This document shows, in pieces, positions 9,368 to 17,724 of a DNA stretch of 64,000 nt. The notes under the pieces are model-generated. The model did not search any database. It was given only the letters and a program-made list of their open reading frames with translations, and was not told the DNA's origin. The translations under genes and the position numbers were made by a program. Origin of the DNA: DASZIT01 sp036268775 (GTDB lineage Bacteria; Actinomycetota; Acidimicrobiia; Acidimicrobiales; RAAP-2); the NCBI GenBank assembly GCA_036268775.1, contig DATATM010000012.1:360637-424636 (forward strand), given 5' to 3'. Position 1 is the first letter of the stretch, and every line of letters starts with the position of its first letter.

Positions 9368-9883
9368 TCAGGCTCGGGTTCCCCGCAGCAACACGCGCCG
9401 CATCCCGGGGATAGTTCCAATAACGGCTTCTACCAACTGGGCCAGATCGGTCACCACCGTATCGAGGTGACTGAAACGCTCGTCGAGGGTGCCCACCACC
9501 TTGCTCAACTCCGGTGAGAGGTCTTGGAGGGTGGCGGTGGCCTTCGGCAACTCGGTGGCCAGATCAATCGCCACCCCGCTGAGGCCTTCGGTGAGCACCC
9601 GGAGAGAGGCGGCCGATTCGGAGAGAGCCGGCAAGGAGCCATCCAGGGTGCCGACCGCCAGTTCCAGGCCGGAGACCGCCTGGGAGATCCCCATCGCCGC
9701 CAGCTCGACCCCGTTGCCGACCCGGGTCAGCCCGGCCTCCATCTGTCCGAGCAAGCTCATGAGGCCCTCGATCCGATCGGCCAAGGTGTTGAGCGCGTCC
9801 AGGGCCCGGAGCACGGTGCCGGGAAGCCGGAGCAATGTTGCCGGCAACCTGGTGACGGATTCAACCAGGGAGGGCGATTCCAC
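9368..9883 (-). CDS. Helical protein of unknown function
   Basis: About 171 residues if GTG 9883 is the start; the frame is open further upstream, but that part reads as the antisense of the MarR gene. Nearly all amphipathic helix with regularly spaced Leu/Val and acidic/polar faces (LPATLLRLPGTVLRALDALN, then repeated LELAVGTL, LSGVAIDLATELPKA and VVTDLAQLVEAVIG). No cysteines, signal peptide or strong transmembrane helix. The pattern recalls phasin-like or lipid-surface-binding helical proteins, which is inference. It lies between MarR and SCO6745-like genes on the same strand. Confidence 0.6.
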   Translation of the reverse strand: MESPSLVESVTRLPATLLRLPGTVLRALDALNTLADRIEGLMSLLGQMEAGLTRVGNGVELAAMGISQAVSGLELAVGTLDGSLPALSESAASLRVLTEGLSGVAIDLATELPKATATLQDLSPELSKVVGTLDERFSHLDTVVTDLAQLVEAVIGTIPGMRRVLLRGTRA

Positions 9884-9978
9884 GCTGTGATCATGGGCCG
9901 GATGCCCCCCGCTGTCCAGCGCCTCCCGATCGGACCTGAGTCGGCTGGGGCGAGCGGAGGATGCCCTTGACGTGGTCC

Positions 9979-10557
9979 TTAGCTCGGGCTCGTCTCCAGG
10001 TCGATGGCGTAGCGAGCCACCGCCTCGTTGGCGACCGGGCACTCGGCCCGGGAGCGGCCACAACCGTCGGTGTCGCAGAGCCGGCACATCCACCCGGCGG
10101 TCCCCGGCTCCCGCATCAAGGACACCAGCACTCGGCCGATGAGTCCGTCGAAGACCTCCTGCTCGCTCGGCGACAGGGCTTCCAGCGCGGCATCGAGGAC
10201 TTGGGCTCGAGCCGATCCGAGGTGTCCGGCGGCCCCTCGGCCGGCATCGGTCAGCGACACCACCGTCGATCGGCGATCCGGACCCGGTTGCCGACGGACC
10301 AACTGGTCCCGTTCGAGTCGGTCGACCAGCCTGACCGCCCCGGAGTGGCTGAGCCCCACCACCCGGGCCAGCAGCTCAATGCTCGGGTCCTCGAGGAAGT
10401 GGTGCAGCGCCGAGAGGCTGGCAGCGGCGGTCTCCGAGCCTCCCGCCGCCTCAGCCACCGCCTGGTCGGTGCGGTCAGTTAGGGCGAGGGCCAGCGCCCC
10501 CAACCGGTTGGCGGTCCCACTGATGGGTGCCGCGCCACTGGCTTTTCTCTTGGCCAC
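9979..10557 (-). CDS. MarR-family regulator with C-terminal cysteine cluster
   Basis: A 192-residue winged-helix regulator. The recognition region LARVVGLSHSGAVRLVDRLE and wing RRQPGPDRRSTVVSLTDAG are typical of MarR. GTG 10557 starts just after the DUF3224 stop (13 bp), giving the usual N-terminus; the longer frame would overlap DUF3224. Unusual feature: a C-terminal segment MCRLCDTDGCGRSRAECPV with C-x2-C-x4-C-x6-C, able to bind a metal or respond to thiol oxidation. It is second in an operon with DUF3224 and probably autoregulated through the palindrome at 10982-11008. Confidence 0.87.
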   Translation of the reverse strand: MAKRKASGAAPISGTANRLGALALALTDRTDQAVAEAAGGSETAAASLSALHHFLEDPSIELLARVVGLSHSGAVRLVDRLERDQLVRRQPGPDRRSTVVSLTDAGRGAAGHLGSARAQVLDAALEALSPSEQEVFDGLIGRVLVSLMREPGTAGWMCRLCDTDGCGRSRAECPVANEAVARYAIDLETSPS

Positions 10558-10570
10558 CGACGGAGCCCGG

Positions 10571-10969
10571 CTAGGCGAGTTCGTAGTCGAGTTGGAACGT
10601 GCCGGTACTGCCATGCGGGGCGGCCGTCGTACCCCGGCCGTCGATGCCGGCCAGGTCCGCGGTCCCCGAGCCCGGCACCACCGAAACCGATGCGCGGGCC
10701 TCATTCCCGTCGTAGGTGCCAATCGACTGGAGGACGAAGCTGCCCTTCCTCCCCCCGATCTCGCCGACGACTCGCTGGTAGCCGAGGAAGTCGGCGGTCC
10801 CGTCGTCCCGATAGGTCATCACGGTGTCGGTCACGGTCTCGGCCTCCACCCCTCCGGAGAACCGCTGGCCGATGCTGGCCACTGATACCTCCAGCGCCCC
10901 TTCGAGTTCTTGGGCGGGGGTCTCGTCCCACGAAGTGACCTCGAATGTCCCTTCAACATGCTCTGTCAT
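10571..10969 (-). CDS. DUF3224 domain protein
   Basis: A 132-residue protein starting MTEHVEGTFEVTSWDET, ending FQLDYELA, with the internal VLQSIGTYDGNEARASVSVVPGSGTADLAGI typical of DUF3224. These are small lipocalin/allene-oxide-cyclase-like beta barrels of unknown ligand. ATG 10969 has GAGGAGG 6 bases upstream. DUF3224 genes often sit beside a regulator; here a MarR gene follows after 13 bp. Upstream lies a perfect inverted repeat suited to control this operon. Confidence 0.85.
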   Translation of the reverse strand: MTEHVEGTFEVTSWDETPAQELEGALEVSVASIGQRFSGGVEAETVTDTVMTYRDDGTADFLGYQRVVGEIGGRKGSFVLQSIGTYDGNEARASVSVVPGSGTADLAGIDGRGTTAAPHGSTGTFQLDYELA

Positions 10970-10981
10970 GTTTGCCTCCTC

Positions 10982-11008
10982 GTTATATGTATGACGCATA
11001 CATATAAC
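10982..11008. promoter_or_regulatory. 12-bp perfect inverted repeat, probable MarR operator
   Basis: GTTATATGTATG, then ACG, then CATACATATAAC: two perfect 12-bp arms with a 3-bp spacer. It is strikingly AT-rich against its surroundings and centred 26 bp upstream of the DUF3224 ATG, so bound protein would block transcription or initiation. MarR dimers bind palindromes of this size; the regulator encoded second in the operon is the obvious candidate. Confidence 0.75.
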
Positions 11009-11100
11009 TACCCATCCGGCGATAGCGCAAACGGCCGGATAGATAAGCCCGCACTGCGTTGGGCGGTTTGCCCGCCGGGGCTCGCCCGCCGGGGATGGGT

Positions 11101-12114
11101 CTACGCCAGGTGCTGGGAGAGAAACGACAGCGAAGGAGCTTCCTGGGAAGTGAAGAACGGGCCGGTATGGCAACCGGGGTAGAACCCGACCGCGGACCCC
11201 GGCCCAAGGGCACTTGCGAAGGCTTCGACGCCGGGGTGGAACGGGTCATCGTCAGCCGACACCACCCGGATCGGCTTGCCTGCCAGTCCAGCGACATGGG
11301 TGACGGCGTTGTTGGCATTGAAGCTTTTATCGGATGCGTAGGCGCCGGCATTGGCGAGGCGAGCCTCGGTGTAACTAGTCCAAATGGCGGGACTGATCGC
11401 CGCCACCGATGTGATGAGGTGTGGATATTTCTCAGCCAAGAGGATGGCGCCATATCCGCCCATGGAGATGCCCATCGTGCCGATTTGTTGCGGAGATCGA
11501 CCGAGACCCAATGCCTGACACATAGGAATCAGCTCGTCGATAACCATGGACATGGCGTCGTCGCCGGGATGCGGATTCCAATACCCACCGCCACCATCCA
11601 CCGTCACTATGGCCATCGGTGCGAGAGGCTGCCCGTTGACTTTGAGTGCCACTGCTTGTGCGGGGGTCATGCCAGCCAGGGCATTGGTGTGATTCCCGCC
11701 GAACCCGTGAAGCATCACCACGAGGGGCAATGCCATCCCCGATTTGTAGCCAGGCGGATAGGCGATCGTGTACCCAACGGTTCGATTGCGAGCCTGGGAG
11801 GCAAACGTGCCGGTGGTTGATGGACCCGGAGCTGAGAACTCGAGAGGCGGGCTGGCTACGGCGCACGCCCCGTCGAGCTGGTCAAGCCGTTCCTTGCCAG
11901 GCAGATCCCCGTGAGAAACCAGTTCGAATCCGGCCGCGCCCCCAACGATGACGACGGCAAGTCCGCCCAGCCCGAATTGAAGGAGCCGCCGCCGACTCCA
12001 GGTCTTGCCGTCAGGTTCGTCCAGATTGGGAGGCTCCGCGGGGTCCTCACCCGGTGACCTGTCCCTCCTCCTTCTGTCCTTGGGTTTCCCCACTACTTGC
12101 TCACCGGCTCTCAT
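11101..12114 (-). CDS. Secreted alpha/beta-hydrolase (esterase-D/Ag85-like)
   Basis: A 337-residue hydrolase. The N-terminus has an arginine-rich tail, then SRRRLLQFGLGGLAVVIVGG (residues 40-59), compatible with a Tat signal or signal anchor. The catalytic fold shows HGFGGNHT (oxyanion region, about 136-143), GISMGGYG with nucleophile S217, and late Asp/His in SADDDPFHPG and YPGCHTG. Members hydrolyse or transfer esters outside the membrane (feruloyl esterase, PHB depolymerase and mycolyl-transferase relatives). Base composition looks less GC-rich than the CoA operons. It stands alone, next to the large surface proteins. Confidence 0.85.
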   Translation of the reverse strand: MRAGEQVVGKPKDRRRRDRSPGEDPAEPPNLDEPDGKTWSRRRLLQFGLGGLAVVIVGGAAGFELVSHGDLPGKERLDQLDGACAVASPPLEFSAPGPSTTGTFASQARNRTVGYTIAYPPGYKSGMALPLVVMLHGFGGNHTNALAGMTPAQAVALKVNGQPLAPMAIVTVDGGGGYWNPHPGDDAMSMVIDELIPMCQALGLGRSPQQIGTMGISMGGYGAILLAEKYPHLITSVAAISPAIWTSYTEARLANAGAYASDKSFNANNAVTHVAGLAGKPIRVVSADDDPFHPGVEAFASALGPGSAVGFYPGCHTGPFFTSQEAPSLSFLSQHLA

Positions 12115-12506
12115 TTCGGAGACGTCGGCATCTCACGCTGGACTTCGCCGAAGCTTGGTCTGACCGAAAGGGTCAATACACACTCTTCCATGGAGGGCCA
12201 CGGCTTCTCGGCGGGAGGACTTGACCGCGCGTTCTGTTCGGGGATGGCGATATGCCGTTGGCGGTGACTCGTCATGTTTTCCCAATCGGCTCCATCAAAT
12301 TCAGCCGCGAATGATTGATGGACCCCGTCCGGTGGAACGCGATTGCTGGAATGGGATTGACAGTGGTCAGTTCCGGACCTACGGTCGAGTTTGATCGGAC
12401 CAACGGTCGAACTTGGTTAGCGCGTGTTAAGTGCGCGGGCACTGCGTGCAAATAAGGGACTCGCTGAATTCCCGGATGAAACCGGTGAGCAGCAAGGGGG
12501 GACGAC
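12115..12506. other. Intergenic region between esterase and surface-protein gene
   Basis: No convincing gene. It must hold divergent promoters for the esterase (leftward) and the surface protein (rightward). A near-repeat CGGTCGAGTTTGATC / CGGTCGAACTTGG lies at about 12382-12417 and could be an operator half-site pair. An AAGGGGGG ribosome site precedes ATG 12507. Confidence 0.5.
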
Positions 12507-15500
12507 ATGGAACGTGCAACCCGTTCGACGAAGGTGCCGTTTATTCGGCGGGGGCTCTTGCTCCTCCTCCCGGCAGTCGTCATCGCTGGTTTAGTCGCGC
12601 CCCTGATCGCTCAGGAGGTGGCGTCTGCCGCCCCCACCACGGCCGTGACCTTCGCACCCGGGTCTAACGCCGCCCATGCCACCTCGACCTGGACCGTCGG
12701 CTTCACCAGCTCGGCGGCCGGCGCCCTCGCCGCGCCGAACACCGTTACGGTGACGTTCGACGCCGGATTTGTCCTGCCTGCCGCCCCGGTGGTCACCTTC
12801 CCGACCGGGTTCACCGGAACCTGCACTGGGACGACGACCGGGTCGACGACCGGCCAGGTCGTGACCATCACCCTGACCGGGACCTGCGGCCTGCCCAACA
12901 GCACCGCGGGCACGGTCACTATCGCCGGGATTACCAATCCGGGAGCTGGAAGCCATCCGGCCAGCGCCTTCAGCGTGGCCACCTCGAAGGACTCCGCCGC
13001 CAATCCCGCCACCGCGGTGGTGGTCAACCCGACCACACCTACCGGCGTCACATTCACGCCGGCCTCCCTCTTGGCTCACGCCACGTCCACGTGGACGGTG
13101 GGCTTCACGCCTTCGGCATCCGGCGCCCTAGCGGCGCCTAATACCATCGCAGTGACATTCGACACCGGGTTTGTCCTCCCCGCGAGCCCGGCGGTGACCT
13201 TCGTGTCCGGGTTCACCGGAACCTGCACCGCGGCAACCGGGACCACTTCCGGTCAGGTCGTCACCATCACCCTGACCGGGTCCTGCGTCCTGGCCAATAG
13301 CACGCCGGCCACCGTCACCATCGCCGGGATTACCAATCCCGGAGCCGGCAGCCATCCGGCCAGCGGCTTCAGCGTGGCGACCTCCCAGGACACCACGACC
13401 GCCAACCCCGCCGCCGCGGTGGTCATCGGTCCCACCACGCCTACCGGTGTGACCTTCTCGCCCGGTTCGTCGTTGCCGAGCGCCCTTTCGACCTGGACGG
13501 TGGGCTTCACACCCTCGGCGTCCGGCGCCCTGGCCGCGACGAACACCATCTCGGTGACGTTCGGACCGGGGTTCACCGTCCCGACCGGGCAGGCAGTCAC
13601 CTTCCCGTCCGGCTTCGGCGGTTGCACTACGACCACGGAGACAGCGGTCCTTCAGGTTGCCACCATTCCCCTCCCGGCCGGGTGCACCCTGGCCAACGCC
13701 ACGGCCGGTGCCGTCACCATTGCCAACATCACCAACCCGGTAGCCGGTAGTTACGCCGCTAGCGGCTTCAGCGTGGCGACGTCCCAGGACGTCACCCCGG
13801 CCCACCCCGCCACACCGGTTGTCATCGGCTCGTCGCCGAGTGCAGTCACCTTCTCGCCGGGCTCGAACCTGACGGGCGCGCTTTCGTCCTGGGGGGTGGG
13901 ATTCACCACGTCCGCGGCCGGCGGTCTCGCCTCGGGCGATACTATCTCGGTGACGTTCGCGCCCGGGTTCGGTGTCCCGGCCGCACCAACCGTCACCTTC
14001 GGAACCGGGTTCCTCGGAACGTGCACGGGAACGCCGACGGGGACAACCGTCGGCCAGGTCGTCACCTTCACCCTGACCGGGTCCTGTGTCCTCACCGCCA
14101 GCACGGCAGGCACCCTCACCATTGACGGGATCGCCAACCCGGCCCCCGGGACGTACCCGGCCAGCGCATTCGGCGTGGCGACTTCTAAGGACCCCGCCGC
14201 TGCCCATCCGGCCACCGCGGTGGTGATCAATGCCGTCGCCAATACGCCAACCGGTGTCACCTTCTCGCCGGCAGTGGCCACCGCCACCGCCGTCTCGACC
14301 TGGACGGTGGGATTCACGCCCTCAGCCACCGGCGCCCTGGCCGCGGGCAACACCGTCACGGTGACTTTTGACACCGGGTTTGTCATCCCGGCTTCCCCGG
14401 CGGTCGCCTTCGCCTCCGGGTTCACCGGTTGTTCCGCGACCACAGGCGCAACCACCGGTCAGGTCGTCGTTATCACCCTGCCCGCGGGATGCTCGCTGGT
14501 CGCCAGCACCCCAGCCACCATCACCATCGCCGGGATCACCAACCCGGTCGCGGGAAGCTACGCGGCCAGCACCTTCAGCCTGGCGACCTCCAAGGACACC
14601 AGCGCCGCCCACCCCGCCACTCCGGTGGTGATCACTGCGGTCGGCCCTGCTGACCCGACCAAGACCACCATCACGGCGATCCCCACCGCGATCACCGCCA
14701 ACGGGACCTCCACCTCGACCATCACCGTTCAGGCCAAGGACGCCAGCGGAACCAACCTGTCGGTGAGCGGCGGGCCGGTGACCCTGGCCACCACCCTGGG
14801 CACCCTCGGTGCAGTCACCGACCACAGCAATGGCACCTATACCGCTACCCTCACCTCCTCGGCAACCGCGGGGACGGCCACGGTCAGCGGCACCATCAAC
14901 GCGGTCGCCATCACCTCGACGGCCACCGTCATGTTCACGGCGACCCCGGCTCCTGATGCGACCAAGACGACCATCACCGCCAGCCCGACCTCCATCGCCG
15001 CCAGCGGAGCGTCGACCTCGACCATCACGGTCCAGGCCAAGGACTCCAGCGGCACCAACCTGACCACCGGTGGCGCCACCGTCACTCTGGCCACCACCAA
15101 GGGCACCCTCAGTGCGGTCACCGACCACAGCAACGGCACCTATACCGCCACCCTCACCTCGCCGACCACCGCGGGGACAGCCACCATCAGCGGCACCATC
15201 AATGCGGCGGCGATCACCTCGACCGCCACGGTGACGTTCACCACCACCGGCACCCTCACCCAGGGTCCGCCGACATCGGCCACCGTCCCCTTCGGGGCCG
15301 GGTTCAATGGGCATCTCAGCGTGACGAACGCCACCGGTGCGGTCTTCTGGGCCGAGACCACCTCTCCCGACTCCACCTCGGTGGTGGTGGCCAACACCGG
15401 GGCGATCAGTGCCTCGGCGTCCCTGTCGCCGGGTGTCTATGCGGTCAGCGGCGTTGAGATCGACACCAACTCCAACACCGGCACCTGGACTTTCTCCCTC

Positions 15501-16283
15501 GATGTGTTGCCGCCCGGCCCACCGCCCTCCAACTCCGGCTATTGGCTGGTCGCCTCCGACGGAGGGATCTTCTCCTTCGGGAACGCCGGGTTCTTCGGCT
15601 CCACCGGCTCCTTCCGGCTCAACCGGCCCATCGTCGGCATGGCATCGACCCCCGACAGCCAGGGCTACTGGCTGGTCGCCTCCGACGGCGGGATCTTCGC
15701 CTTCGGTGACGCCGGCTTCTTCGGCTCGACGGGGGCATTCCCCCTCAACAGGCCGATCGTGGGCATGGCGTCGACTCCTGACGGCCGCGGCTACTGGCTG
15801 GTCGCCTCCGACGGTGGCATCTTCGCCTTCGGGGACGCCGGCTTCTTCGGCTCGACGGGGGCATTCCCCCTCAACAAGCCGATCGTCGGCATGGCGTCGA
15901 CCCCTGATGGCCGGGGCTACTGGCTGGTCGCCTCCGACGGCGGGATCTTCGCCTTCGGGGATGCCGGCTTCTTCGGCTCGACGGGGGCATTCCCCCTCAA
16001 CAAGCCGATCGTCGGCATGGGCTCCACCCCGAGCGGGCATGGCTATTGGCTGGTCGCCTCTGACGGCGGGATCTTCGCCTTCGGGGATGCCGGCTTCTTC
16101 GGCTCCACAGGGTCCATCCACCTGAACCAGCCGATCGTCGGTCTGACGTCCACCGAGGACGGTCAGGGGTACTGGATGGTCGCCTCCGACGGCGGGATCT
16201 TCTCCTTCGGTGACGCCGCCTTCAACGGCTCGACCGGTGGTAGCCGTCTCAACCAGCCCATCGTCGGCATGGCGGCCACCTGA
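12507..16283 (+). CDS. Large repetitive surface protein (5 beta-repeats, 2 Ig-like domains, 6 GYWLVASDGG repeats)
   Basis: A 1258-residue exported protein. Residues 1-41 are a signal peptide (arginine, then RGLLLLLPAVVIAGLVAPLIA). Then five Thr/Ala-rich repeats of about 133 residues, each beginning near VTFxPGS, containing STWTVGFTPSASGALAA and ITNPGAGSHPASGFSVATS. Then two invasin/Big_1-type Ig-like domains (each TKTTITA...STITVQAKD...DHSNGTYTATLTS), a beta-sandwich-like spacer, and six 42-residue repeats GYWLVASDGGIFAFGDAGFF at residues 1011-1258. There is no catalytic motif, LPxTG or C-terminal membrane anchor. It likely acts at the cell surface in adhesion or as a scaffold; the C-terminal repeats could form a six-bladed propeller (inference). 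Confidence 0.88.
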   Translation: MERATRSTKVPFIRRGLLLLLPAVVIAGLVAPLIAQEVASAAPTTAVTFAPGSNAAHATSTWTVGFTSSAAGALAAPNTVTVTFDAGFVLPAAPVVTFPTGFTGTCTGTTTGSTTGQVVTITLTGTCGLPNSTAGTVTIAGITNPGAGSHPASAFSVATSKDSAANPATAVVVNPTTPTGVTFTPASLLAHATSTWTVGFTPSASGALAAPNTIAVTFDTGFVLPASPAVTFVSGFTGTCTAATGTTSGQVVTITLTGSCVLANSTPATVTIAGITNPGAGSHPASGFSVATSQDTTTANPAAAVVIGPTTPTGVTFSPGSSLPSALSTWTVGFTPSASGALAATNTISVTFGPGFTVPTGQAVTFPSGFGGCTTTTETAVLQVATIPLPAGCTLANATAGAVTIANITNPVAGSYAASGFSVATSQDVTPAHPATPVVIGSSPSAVTFSPGSNLTGALSSWGVGFTTSAAGGLASGDTISVTFAPGFGVPAAPTVTFGTGFLGTCTGTPTGTTVGQVVTFTLTGSCVLTASTAGTLTIDGIANPAPGTYPASAFGVATSKDPAAAHPATAVVINAVANTPTGVTFSPAVATATAVSTWTVGFTPSATGALAAGNTVTVTFDTGFVIPASPAVAFASGFTGCSATTGATTGQVVVITLPAGCSLVASTPATITIAGITNPVAGSYAASTFSLATSKDTSAAHPATPVVITAVGPADPTKTTITAIPTAITANGTSTSTITVQAKDASGTNLSVSGGPVTLATTLGTLGAVTDHSNGTYTATLTSSATAGTATVSGTINAVAITSTATVMFTATPAPDATKTTITASPTSIAASGASTSTITVQAKDSSGTNLTTGGATVTLATTKGTLSAVTDHSNGTYTATLTSPTTAGTATISGTINAAAITSTATVTFTTTGTLTQGPPTSATVPFGAGFNGHLSVTNATGAVFWAETTSPDSTSVVVANTGAISASASLSPGVYAVSGVEIDTNSNTGTWTFSLDVLPPGPPPSNSGYWLVASDGGIFSFGNAGFFGSTGSFRLNRPIVGMASTPDSQGYWLVASDGGIFAFGDAGFFGSTGAFPLNRPIVGMASTPDGRGYWLVASDGGIFAFGDAGFFGSTGAFPLNKPIVGMASTPDGRGYWLVASDGGIFAFGDAGFFGSTGAFPLNKPIVGMGSTPSGHGYWLVASDGGIFAFGDAGFFGSTGSIHLNQPIVGLTSTEDGQGYWMVASDGGIFSFGDAAFNGSTGGSRLNQPIVGMAAT
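12642..14640 (+). repeat. Five tandem coding repeats of about 400 bp
   Basis: Repeat starts lie near 12642, 13042, 13441, 13834 and 14248, giving units of about 393-414 bp. Each encodes VTFxPGS...TWTVGFT...GALAA...ITVTFxxGF...GFTGTC...TGQVVTITL...STPATVTIAGITNP...FSVATSKD. Two conserved cysteines per unit may form a disulfide. The DNA copies have diverged, so this is an old protein-level duplication. Confidence 0.8.
15537..16281 (+). repeat. Six tandem 126-bp repeats encoding GYWLVASDGG units
   Basis: Unit starts at 15537, 15663, 15789, 15915, 16041 and 16167 are exactly 126 bp apart. Each encodes 42 residues: GYWLVASDGG, IFxFGDAGFFGSTG, xxLNxPIVGMxSTPDG. Units 2-4 are almost identical at DNA level, including GGCTTCTTCGGCTCGACGGG, suggesting recent duplication or gene conversion. 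Confidence 0.9.
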
Positions 16284-16368
16284 GCGCTTGGAAGCGTCAA
16301 AGGTGGTCGGATTGCTGGCCACCTTTGGCCATTATGTGGGGAAAGGTCTACGAAAGGTAGAAGTCGCG

Positions 16369-17589
16369 GTGATCTGTTCACCGTCACGGCAACCAGCCAA
16401 GGTTGGGCCCGCGTTATTGGCGCTGATCATCGTCTCGTGTCTTGCAGCGATGGTTGGGAGATCAGCTCCTGTTGGGGCACTGCCGGCGAGTCCCTTCTAT
16501 AGCGCCACCGGGGTGTGCATCAACGGCACATCCGAGATCGCATTCTCGATTTTTGGATTGCCTACTGGACAGGTCAATACCGTTGGATTTGGGATCTTCA
16601 GCGGGCCGACGGCTGAAGGAACCAGCCAACTCCATGTCAGCGGTGGGTCGGTCAACGCCCTGTGGAATTTGAACAGTCAAGCGTTCCCGCCTGGGAGCAC
16701 CACCTCCGTTAACGTCACTTTCCCCGCCTTTTCTCAAGAAATCCCCGCAAGTAATCTGCCTCCCGGATTTCAACTGGGACCACAATCGAACTACTATCAA
16801 GTGACGTTCCCGAAGTGCGCACCTGGTCCGACGCAACCAGTGGTGGCTGGCGCTTCAACCCCAACTGGGCATGGGTATTGGCAAGCGACACCTGACGGTC
16901 AGGTCCTTGGGTTCGGCGACGCCATGAATTTCGGCTCAATGAGTGGGATCCCTCTCAACCATCCGATCGTGGGGTTGGTGTCGACACCCGACGGCAGGGG
17001 CTACTGGCTGGTGGCATCAGATGGCGGTGTGTTCACTTTTGGCGATGCGTCCTTCTACGGATCGGCCGGGAACATTCAGCTGAACAAACCGATTGTTGGG
17101 ATGACAGCATCGCCTGACGGGAAGGGCTACTACCTGGTTGCATCGGATGGTGGGATTTTCTCATTCGGAGACGCACCCTTTCAGGGCTCTACCGGTGCGA
17201 TGCACCTCAACCAACCCGTCGTCGGAATGGCAGTTGACTCTCAGACCAATGGGTATTGGCTGGTCGCTTCCGACGGGGGCATTTTCTCGTTCCGCGCACC
17301 CTTCTTTGGATCCACTGGAGGCATTCAGCTCAATCGTCCGATCGTGGGCATGGAATCCCAATCCGGAGCCGGTTATCGAATGGTGGCAACCGATGGGGGC
17401 ATATTTTCCTTTGGCACCAGCGCATTTTTCGGATCGCTCGGCTCAACGCCACTAGCGCATCCGATCGTCGCCATGTTTTCGTCCGGTGCGGATGCCGGGT
17501 ACACGATGGTCGGTTCCGACGGAGGCGTGTTCGCCTTTGGAGATGCCGTCTACTACGGGTCAGTTACAGGCACGACGATGATTCCTTAA
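16369..17589 (+). CDS. Secreted protein with six GYWLVASDGG-type repeats
   Basis: About 406 residues from GTG 16369, which has AAGGTAG 8 bases upstream; the frame is open back to 16210 but that would overlap the previous gene. A signal peptide (VGPALLALIIVSCLAAMVG, cleaved near GALPA) is followed by a 130-residue beta-rich domain with two cysteines (GVCING, FPKCAPG). Then come six repeats of about 42 residues (GYWQATPDGQ, GYWLVASDGGVF, GYYLVASDGG, GYWLVASDGGIF, GYRMVATDGG, GYTMVGSDGG), the last truncated as in the preceding protein. Codon use is much more AT-rich than its neighbours, so it may have a different origin from the 12507 gene. Confidence 0.83.
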   Translation: MICSPSRQPAKVGPALLALIIVSCLAAMVGRSAPVGALPASPFYSATGVCINGTSEIAFSIFGLPTGQVNTVGFGIFSGPTAEGTSQLHVSGGSVNALWNLNSQAFPPGSTTSVNVTFPAFSQEIPASNLPPGFQLGPQSNYYQVTFPKCAPGPTQPVVAGASTPTGHGYWQATPDGQVLGFGDAMNFGSMSGIPLNHPIVGLVSTPDGRGYWLVASDGGVFTFGDASFYGSAGNIQLNKPIVGMTASPDGKGYYLVASDGGIFSFGDAPFQGSTGAMHLNQPVVGMAVDSQTNGYWLVASDGGIFSFRAPFFGSTGGIQLNRPIVGMESQSGAGYRMVATDGGIFSFGTSAFFGSLGSTPLAHPIVAMFSSGADAGYTMVGSDGGVFAFGDAVYYGSVTGTTMIP

Positions 17590-17724
17590 GGCGTGAGTGC
17601 CGCGCCTGCGATTCAACGAAAGCGACTGGACCCGAGAATCGGGTGGGGCATGTGTGGGGCACGAAAATGTCGACCCCCTCAGGCCAGTCTCGCCAGGTCA
17701 ATAGCCCCACCTGGACTTTTTCGG

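Noticed and set aside
12272..12583. 103-codon minus-strand frame before the surface gene
   Set aside because: Overlaps the signal-peptide region of the 12507 gene, no ribosome site, no recognisable domain.
15537..16281. Regular 126-bp repeats suggestive of CRISPR
   Set aside because: Repeat length is far above CRISPR size, there are no unique spacers, and the units form one continuous reading frame with a protein motif.
14322..16322. 666-codon minus-strand frame with GGDHPVP/GEDPAVG repeats
   Set aside because: Exact antisense of the coding repeats of the surface protein; the repetition comes from the plus-strand gene.
17590..17724. Possible attachment-site core near GGGGCACGAAAATG
   Set aside because: No matching direct repeat of the tRNA-Phe end and no integrase in the window.
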